Assembly: GCA_016201425.1 (NCBI GenBank) | Contig: JACQCW010000049.1 | Coordinates: 1 to 6,602 of the forward strand | Direction of reading: 5' to 3' | From: Candidatus Vogelbacteria bacterium | GTDB lineage: Bacteria > Patescibacteria > Paceibacteria > UBA9973 > UBA12445 | Length of the DNA stretch: 6,602 bases | Part shown: piece after piece, positions 5,378-6,602 of the stretch | Layout of the letters: every line of letters starts with the position of its first letter | Numbering within the stretch: the stretch's first letter is position 1 | Position numbers and translations under genes: made by a program | Notes under the pieces: model-generated | Databases searched by the model: none | What the model was told of the DNA's origin: nothing | What the model saw: only the letters and a program-made list of their open reading frames with translations

Positions 5378-5926
5378 ATGTCTGGACATAATAAATTCTC
5401 AAAAATAAAACGCCAAAAGGGCGTTGAAGATGCTAAAAAAAGCAAACTCTTTTCTGTTTTAGTAAAACAGTTAACGGCGGAATCTCGAATAGCAAAGGGA
5501 GACAGAAACTCGTCGGGATTAAGAATCGCAATTGATAAAGCGAAAGCCTCAAACATGCCAAGTGATAATATAGACCGCGCCATAGCCAAGGGTACAGGTA
5601 TTGGCGCTGGATCAATGGAAGAGGTCCTTTGCGAAGCGTATGGTCCGGGTGGGGTCGCTATTATTATTGAAGGTATAACTGATAGCAAGAACAGAACCAT
5701 CAACGAAATTAAGTTTTTATTATCAGAACACGCCGCATCTTTGGGTGCGCAAGGCTCAGTTGTTTGGGCATTCCAAAAGTCTACAGAGGGCTGGGCTCCA
5801 ACAACCAGGCTTCCGCTCTCAGAAGAAGATCTGGAAAAGCTTGATGAACTTATAGCTGAACTTGAAGAAAATCCCGACATTGAAAACATTTACACAAACG
5901 CTGCCCTGCTAACAGAAATTGAATAA
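5378..5926 (+). CDS. yebC: YebC/PmpR family protein, short form
   Basis: YebC/TACO1-family proteins are annotated as transcriptional regulators and, more recently, as helpers of ribosomes on difficult (for example polyproline) stretches. The N-terminal domain is canonical: MSGHNKFSKIKRQKGVEDAK at 1-20, then RIAIDKAKASNMPSDNIDRAIAKGTG at 49-74. EAYGPGGVAIIIE is at 86-98, with TDSKNRTINEIK and LGAQGSVVWAFQK following to 134. The protein is only 182 aa against the usual 240-250. After GSVVWAFQK it goes straight to the final strand-helix (WAPTTRLPLSEEDLEKLDEL, ending DIENIYTNAAL). About 60 residues of the third domain, which normally carries an ALEAGAED-like motif, are missing. The reading frame is clean, so this looks like a natural short form. 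The ATG at 5378 matches the family start but has no SD. yebC precedes ruvC in a common bacterial arrangement. Confidence 0.93.
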   Translation: MSGHNKFSKIKRQKGVEDAKKSKLFSVLVKQLTAESRIAKGDRNSSGLRIAIDKAKASNMPSDNIDRAIAKGTGIGAGSMEEVLCEAYGPGGVAIIIEGITDSKNRTINEIKFLLSEHAASLGAQGSVVWAFQKSTEGWAPTTRLPLSEEDLEKLDELIAELEENPDIENIYTNAALLTEIE

Positions 5927-5927
5927 A

Positions 5928-6422
5928 GTGCGAGTATTGGGAATTGATCCAGGATACGAGAGGCTTGGGGTAGCAGTTTTGGAAAAAAACAAGAATTCAG
6001 ATATTTTACTGTTTTCAGATTGTTTAAAGACAAGCCCAAAACTAGAACTCTCTGAAAGAATTTTCTTGTTAGGACAAGACATTGAAGCTTTTATAAAAAG
6101 ATGGCGGCCAAACGCGCTAGCAATTGAGAAACTTTTTTTTACCACAAACCAAAAAACAGTGATGGGTGTCTCTGAAGCACGCGGGGCACTTATCTATATA
6201 GCAAAAAGTACTGGGCTGAAAATTTTTGAATATACCCCTCTTCAAATTAAGATGGGGATCACGGGATATGGCAAAGCGGACAAGAACCAAATTATCTCAA
6301 TGGTCTCAAGACTGGTTAAGATTCCCGTTCAAGCTAAAACAAAAACAGATGACGAATATGATGCGATAGCCGTCGGTATAATCTGTCTCGCCTCTCACAA
6401 AACCCAATATCCACAAAAATAG
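5928..6422 (+). CDS. ruvC: Holliday junction resolvase RuvC
   Basis: RuvC is the RNase H-fold endonuclease that cuts Holliday junctions after RuvAB branch migration. With the GTG at 5928 as start the product is 164 aa and begins MRVLGIDPGY, matching the family. The catalytic acidic residues are D7, E67 (AIEKLFF), and D142 and D145 (TDDEYDAIAVG). TTNQKTVMGVSEARGALIYI at 72-91 and YTPLQIKMGITGYGKADKNQ at 102-121 are also diagnostic. A TTG at 5919 in the same frame would add three residues and overlap yebC by 8 nt. I prefer the GTG, which begins one base after the yebC stop and puts the first catalytic aspartate at the usual position 7. There is no SD, so translation is probably coupled to yebC. 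No clear terminator follows within the 91 bp to the next start. Confidence 0.96.
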   Translation: MRVLGIDPGYERLGVAVLEKNKNSDILLFSDCLKTSPKLELSERIFLLGQDIEAFIKRWRPNALAIEKLFFTTNQKTVMGVSEARGALIYIAKSTGLKIFEYTPLQIKMGITGYGKADKNQIISMVSRLVKIPVQAKTKTDDEYDAIAVGIICLASHKTQYPQK

Positions 6423-6432
6423 GAATAGGCCC

Positions 6433-6460
6433 TTGCAAAAAAATATGGTTCTGATAAAAA
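6433..6460 (+). promoter_or_regulatory. Candidate promoter upstream of the Asp-rich gene
   Basis: TTGCAA (6433-6438) and TAAAAA (6455-6460) are 16 nt apart, with a TG one base before the -10. The region is very AT-rich, so the match is only suggestive. An imperfect 8-mer direct repeat (TAATTATT at 6461 and 6480) and a 5-bp inverted repeat (GTTAT 6490-6494, ATAAC 6501-6505) lie between it and the next start. Confidence 0.3.
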
Positions 6461-6513
6461 TAATTATTGTTAAATTTAGTAATTATTAGGTTATCAATTA
6501 ATAACTAGCAACT

Positions 6514-6602
6514 ATGTACGACGACTATTCCGGCTTTATTAATTTTTCTGATGACGACGTTAGTTCAGACGACAAAAATCTTGACGATACTGACAAAGAT
6601 CT
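6514..6602 (+). CDS. 5' end of an Asp-rich protein, unknown function (runs off window)
   Basis: Only 29 codons are visible. They begin MYDDYSGFINFSDDD and contain 11 aspartates. Such an acidic start is probably disordered and does not identify a family. The ATG at 6514 lies 91 bp after ruvC and has no SD, like the other conserved genes on this strand. The gene could belong to the ruvC operon or use the candidate promoter at 6433-6460. It could also be a chance short ORF, since no stop or downstream domain is visible. Confidence 0.55.
   Translation, partial: MYDDYSGFINFSDDDVSSDDKNLDDTDKD

Noticed and set aside
5086..5889. 267-codon minus-strand ORF opposite yebC
   Set aside because: It is antisense to a clear YebC and overlaps the well-supported 133-aa gene. 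The product is Ser/Phe-rich without family motifs and its start has no SD, so it is a shadow ORF.

Overview
The window looks like a stretch of a small, AT-rich bacterial genome. The best fit is a Patescibacteria (Candidate Phyla Radiation) member, probably Parcubacteria-like. This is inferred from the style of the proteins: a PolA with almost no proofreading domain, a short YebC and a GspE/PilB-type ATPase. It also fits that several conserved genes start without a Shine-Dalgarno (SD) sequence. No species can be named from the sequence alone.

Left block (1-1880). On the minus strand lies tsaE (1067-1522), followed 10 nt later by a broken polA (1-1056). The polA reading frame stops after about 107 residues and resumes one frame over at 743. 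Roughly 60 residues of the 5'-3' exonuclease core are missing between the two pieces. Upstream of tsaE, also on the minus strand, is a compact unit that the long ORFs do not reveal: a TTGACA-17-TATTGT promoter, a perfect SD, a 35-codon ORF (1606-1713) with a TTG start, and an intrinsic terminator at 1565-1592. A candidate promoter for pilB points the other way.

Middle block (1879-4879). pilB, a complete type IV pilus/type II secretion assembly ATPase, is followed by ruvB, the Holliday-junction branch-migration motor. The 253-bp gap between them is not empty. A 28-bp near-perfect inverted repeat flanks about 112 bp that can form more hairpins, and a near-consensus minus-strand promoter (TTGACA-17-TATACT) fires into it. 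A U-rich tract follows the distal arm. I read this as an unannotated structured small RNA of about 180-190 nt, and it is the most interesting item in the window.

Right block (4874-6602). A minus-strand gene of unknown function (4874-5275) has an excellent SD, and its intrinsic terminator lies inside the 3' end of ruvB. Divergent from it is the yebC-ruvC pair: a short YebC-family protein and the RuvC resolvase, whose starts and stops nearly abut. The window ends in the first 29 codons of an Asp-rich protein.

Functionally, ruvB and ruvC act in the same recombination pathway (ruvA is not in this window) and PolA is a repair/replication enzyme. TsaE serves tRNA t6A synthesis and PilB powers pilus assembly.
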